Source: Tupaia tana (lineage: Eukaryota; Chordata; Mammalia; Scandentia; Tupaiidae). Taken from it: a stretch of 64,000 bases of DNA. Position 1 is the stretch's first letter. Each line of letters opens with the position of its first letter. Below are positions 41,408 to 64,000 of this stretch, in pieces. Under the pieces are notes generated by a model that saw only the letters and a list, made by a program, of their open reading frames with translations, had not been told where the DNA came from and ran no database searches. The position numbers and the translations under genes were made by a program. The stretch is taken from contig JAKSZU010000009.1 of the NCBI GenBank assembly GCA_026018925.1, positions 37,252,415 through 37,316,414 on the forward strand. The letters run 5' to 3'.

Positions 41408-41583
41408 GATTTATTTTTATTTATTGTTATTATTTTCTAATTTGCTATAGGGCACGTGCACTCATCAGAGAGAGTGTGAGAGAGAGAGAGAGAAAGTGAG
41501 ACAGCAAGCTGCCAGGTCCTGATTTGAACTGCAGTCAGCCATGTGGGAGTCCAGCACCTTAACCACCATGCTACCTGCTCCCC
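41408..41583 (-). mobile_element. SINE family C
   Basis: GCTATAGGGCACGTGCACTCATC joined to the body. The head ends ctacctgctccc. Confidence 0.87.
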
Positions 41584-41589
41584 TCCACC

Positions 41590-41686
41590 CCCTGCATGAG
41601 TTTCAAGCCACCAGGTCTGGGACTTGAATTTTGGTTGGCCATGTGGGAGTCTAGCACCTTAACCACTATGTAATCTGCTGGCCCCA
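41590..41686 (-). mobile_element. SINE family A, head only
   Basis: From gcatgagtttcaagcc to ctgctggcccc. The rest was probably displaced by the preceding C insertion. Confidence 0.75.
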
Positions 41687-41759
41687 ACAAGCCCCATTTT
41701 ATAGAATACAAAAAAAAAAGAGAAAAAAAGTGAACAAGCTTTAGCGTATTCCAAAGGAC

Positions 41760-42871
41760 CAGAAGCAGGAAGAGACTATTTATTACGTAAATGCCTTTAT
41801 TGGAACTACTAGGTTGCTACCAGATTATATCACTTTTCAGAGTTAGAGTAACATAATGATCTTAAAAACTAGAGCAAACAGCTTGACAAAGCAAGAGTAC
41901 ATAAGTCCTACATTTATATTTTTCCTTTTAGTGACCACATCTCCTTATTTTAGGTGTAACATGAAAAAATATATCGTACACACAGCATACTTGGCCTACC
42001 AAATCCTGCCTAAGTTCTGAGCACACTCTCTCCTCAAAAGTGTCATAGTCAATAGCATTTTAAATTTAAAGAGAGAGTTTGGTGATGTAGGTTGTAACAC
42101 AAACAAGCACGTATTGAATCAAGTAATTTAAGACAAAATATTTCAATTGTGTACAGCTTGGATGAGAGAGGGACGATGCAACTTTAAGAACATTTTTCTT
42201 CTACCTATTATGTATGGTTTTACTTACTTGAAGACCCCTTAAAAAAAGTAGCAAAATCTGCAGTCCTGTTTAAGATAATCAAAATATTCTTAAATGTACA
42301 AAAAAGGATCACGTAGAAAGAATACTGTAAAAAGATACTGATTTTTAAGAATAAAAGAATAAGGAAAGCTTCTAATACATTCTGGACAGCCAGTGACCTC
42401 GGCAAATTTTCAGTACTACAACGATAAGCAAAGGATATGCATATCCAAATACCCTCTGCTCGTACTTCCTGAATAAGAACTAGCATATTGGATGGAAAGC
42501 AAACTTACTAATAATATTCATATCTAATCATCGAAGCAAGTCCCAAGGGCGGGATAGTCTAAGATGGAAAAAAAAGATACACACAGCCACAGGGAAGGTG
42601 AAGGGCAGTATCCTAGGAGGAGAGAGTAAGACGGTTTGGCTATGAGCGCATTTCAGGTGTGCCTGACAAATCCAACATTGTGAGAAAGAGGAGTTATTTT
42701 TATTACAACTCGTTCCCCACGGAGCTCTCATGACGAGCTAGTCTTGTTAATCAAAAACAAAAGTCCTTTAAATGACCAAGAGTTTCGTAAGCCATGAGCA
42801 CTTTGCCTGGAAATAGCCGACTTGCGAATCATGCACCTGGGACCAAGGTTATTTTATGCGGATTGACTATT
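41760..42871 (-). other. PLS3: PLS3 3'UTR
   Basis: About 1.1 kb without any SINE between the stop codon and two AATAAA signals, in sharp contrast with the SINE-packed flanks. This is the expected footprint of a constrained 3'UTR. Confidence 0.8.
41779..41801 (-). terminator. PLS3: PLS3 poly-A signals
   Basis: Two AATAAA hexamers on the minus strand (41796-41801 and 41779-41784). Cleavage is expected around 41755-41775. Confidence 0.7.
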
Positions 42872-62373
<19,502 letters not shown>

Positions 62374-62390
62374 GAGTTCATTTACTTTTT

Positions 62391-62573
62391 AAAAGAAGTT
62401 ATTTTAGTATTTATTTATTTGCTTATTTTAATTTGACCAGAGAGAGACAGAGTGAGAGAGCGAGAGAGAGAGAATGCAAAAGTGAGAAGGCAAGTTCCAA
62501 TGTCCAGGACTTGAACCACAGTCGACTGTGGGGGAGTCCAGAGTCCTTAACCACCACGTCACCTGCTGGCCCC
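62391..62573 (-). mobile_element. SINE family B
   Basis: The TSD agttcatttactttt lies on both sides. Confidence 0.94.
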
Positions 62574-62612
62574 AGTTCATTTACTTTTATGTTTTGTAAA
62601 TAGTTAAATATT

Positions 62613-62896
62613 TTGGGGCCAGTGATGGCACAATGGTAATGCAATGCTCTGTGAGTCTGATCCATAGGAGAAGGTTCTAGTCCACCCTACAGCAAAATTC
62701 TCTCTCTCGCTAAAAAAAAAAAAAAGGAGGTTCTGGTCCATGTCCAGAGTCCTACTGGCACACACAGAGCATATGTGTGCCCATGATCCATGGGGGGCTG
62801 AAGCTGGGTGTGGATTGCCATATGAAAGACCATGAAGAGGGTGGGGTGCCTGTCTGCCTGTCTCTCTTGCTTATAGAAGAAATAAACTTGAAAAAA
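62613..62896 (+). mobile_element. SINE family D with a tiny nested SINE end
   Basis: Head GGGGCCAGTGATGGCACAATGG, GGGGTGCCTGTCTGCC and AGAAGAAATAAAC end. Split at 62684. Confidence 0.82.
62684..62725 (+). mobile_element. Minimal 3' end of SINE A, nested
   Basis: Only CCCTACAGCAAAATTCTCTC plus an A tail, flanked by ggttctagtcca / ggttctggtcca. Confidence 0.8.
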
Positions 62897-63075
62897 AAAT
62901 CCAAATATTGTAAGGCCTATCATAACATGTCTTTCATGTAATTAAAAAAAAGGCAATAGATGACATGTATCATGTCAATCACAAAAAATTGTACATTAAA
63001 AAAGTCAATTAACAAAAAAAGACCAACATATTTATAGTATTTTGGAATCTTTGAATAGGGGAGTGGGACATATTG

Positions 63076-63265
63076 CCTTTTTTAAAAAAATAATTACTTG
63101 TTTAATTTTATTTATTCATTAGTTTATTTTTTAATTTTATGGGAGAGAAAGAGAGACAGAGAAAGGGAAAGGGAGAAAGCAAGCCACCAGGTCCGGGACT
63201 TGAACCATCGTTGGCCATGTGGGAGAGTGCCCAACGCCTTAACCACCGTGACACCTGCTGGTTCC
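63076..63265 (-). mobile_element. SINE family B
   Basis: The TSD gggacatattg lies at 63065-63075 and 63266-63276. Confidence 0.94.
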
Positions 63266-63377
63266 GGGACATATTGTCTTATTTTAACTTTTTTGTATCC
63301 TTCACATTCTCTTATGAGTGTAACTTAAAACAGGCAAAAAAACTTTACTGAATCAACAGTAAAAACAGACAAAATCT

Positions 63378-63645
63378 TGGGCCAGCAGGTGGTATGGTGA
63401 AGGCAGCTGGTTCACACATAGCTGATGGTGTGGCTCAAGTTCTGGACCCGATGGCTTGAATAACACTCTGGGCGCATATGCATGTGTTCCCAAAATCCCA
63501 AGGGGAGAATGGAAGAGAAAGGACTGCAACATGGCCATGCCTCAAGGAGTGATGTCTCACTTTCTCTCTTTGTCTCTCTCAATCTGTGTCTCTAGCAAGC
63601 ATATGTGCCCTATAGCAAAGTATATAAACAAACAAACAAACAAAA
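63378..63645 (+). mobile_element. SINE family A, old subtype
   Basis: Head CCAGCAGGTGGTATGG with the anticodon-loop region shortened. (CAAA)n tail. Confidence 0.85.
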
Positions 63646-63664
63646 ACATCCCACAAAAACCCAG

Positions 63665-63905
63665 AGGGACCAGCAGATGGCAAAATGGTTATGTGGCTGG
63701 ACTCCCATGTAGTTGACAGTGGTTCGCATTCTGGACCCGGCGGCTTAAAACACGCTGGGCACGTGTACGTGCATGCCCAAAATCCCGAGAGGAGAATGCA
63801 GGAAAAGAGATTACAGTGTGGCCATCCGCCCGGGGGATGATTTCTTGCTCTGTGTCTCTCTGTCTCTGTCTCTCTGATGAGTGCGTGTGCACTATTGCAA
63901 AAACA
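63665..63905 (+). mobile_element. SINE family A
   Basis: Head CCAGCAGATGGCA. Palindrome CCGCCCGGGGG. Confidence 0.9.
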
Positions 63906-63939
63906 AGAGCACAGATAAAATCCCAAAGTGAAAATGAGT

Positions 63940-64000
63940 CTCCTTTCTTTTTCTTTCTTTATTTAAAATAATGATTTATTTAATTTTTAAAATCATTTTT
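63940..64000 (-). mobile_element. Possible start of a SINE B tail, cut by window end
   Basis: T-rich sequence with aatgatttatttaatttttaaaatc resembles the antisense B tail. Confidence 0.4.

Overview
The window is nuclear DNA of a placental mammal. The evidence is the last 11 coding exons of an intact PLS3 (T-plastin) gene on the minus strand, MIR, L2, MER5A and Tigger fossils typical of mammals, L1 debris, and about 130 tRNA-derived SINEs. I could not match the dominant SINE to Alu, B1/B2, rabbit C, VES, SOR, TAL, hedgehog ERI, colugo CYN or AfroSINE, so the order is left open. PLS3 is X-linked in therian mammals, so this is probably X chromosome. In human the DXZ4 macrosatellite lies downstream of PLS3, which corresponds to the low-coordinate side here.

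Names used below. Family A is a SINE of about 250 bp: a tRNA-like head (GGGACCAGCAG start, B box GGTTCGAGTCC), a CpG-rich body, a C6/G6 palindrome, a pyrimidine tract, CCTATAGCAAAAACCTCTCC and poly-A. Family B is about 150-200 bp: the same head joined directly to a CT tract, GGTCAAATTAAAATAAATAAA and a tail with AATAAA and TCTTT. Family C has the A 3' end joined to the head by an internal deletion. Family D is a different, older SINE ending in AGAAATAAAC. TSD means target-site duplication.

Layout. 1-10138: SINE-rich DNA with a GC-richer, SINE-poor block at 4383-7324. 10139-12913: a full-length HAL1-like retroelement with an intact L1-type ORF1, no ORF2, and a perfect 20-bp TSD. 12909-18557: dense nested SINEs. 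18780-28790: a small plus-strand gene that I do not recognise (possible CRE/TATA promoter, a non-coding exon, two coding exons with perfect splice sites, 110 codons, poly-A signal). 31670-32326: a solo class II-like LTR with a 6-bp TSD. 36990-38365: a minus-strand processed UBE2N pseudogene split by three SINEs. 40255-40490: MER5A. 41760-64000: PLS3, transcribed right to left, with 3'UTR, exons 42872-62080, and introns holding SINEs, an L1 3' end, a Tigger fossil, L2, MIRs, an (AAGGG)n tract and a partial duplication of one exon.

PLS3 and the small gene are convergent (tail to tail), about 13 kb apart. PLS3 residues 168-630 are all readable in frame across 11 exons, so the gene looks functional; its EF-hands and 5' exons lie beyond position 64000. 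All other open frames over about 60 codons are products of the stop-poor, CpG-rich SINE consensus, apart from ORF1 of the retroelement.
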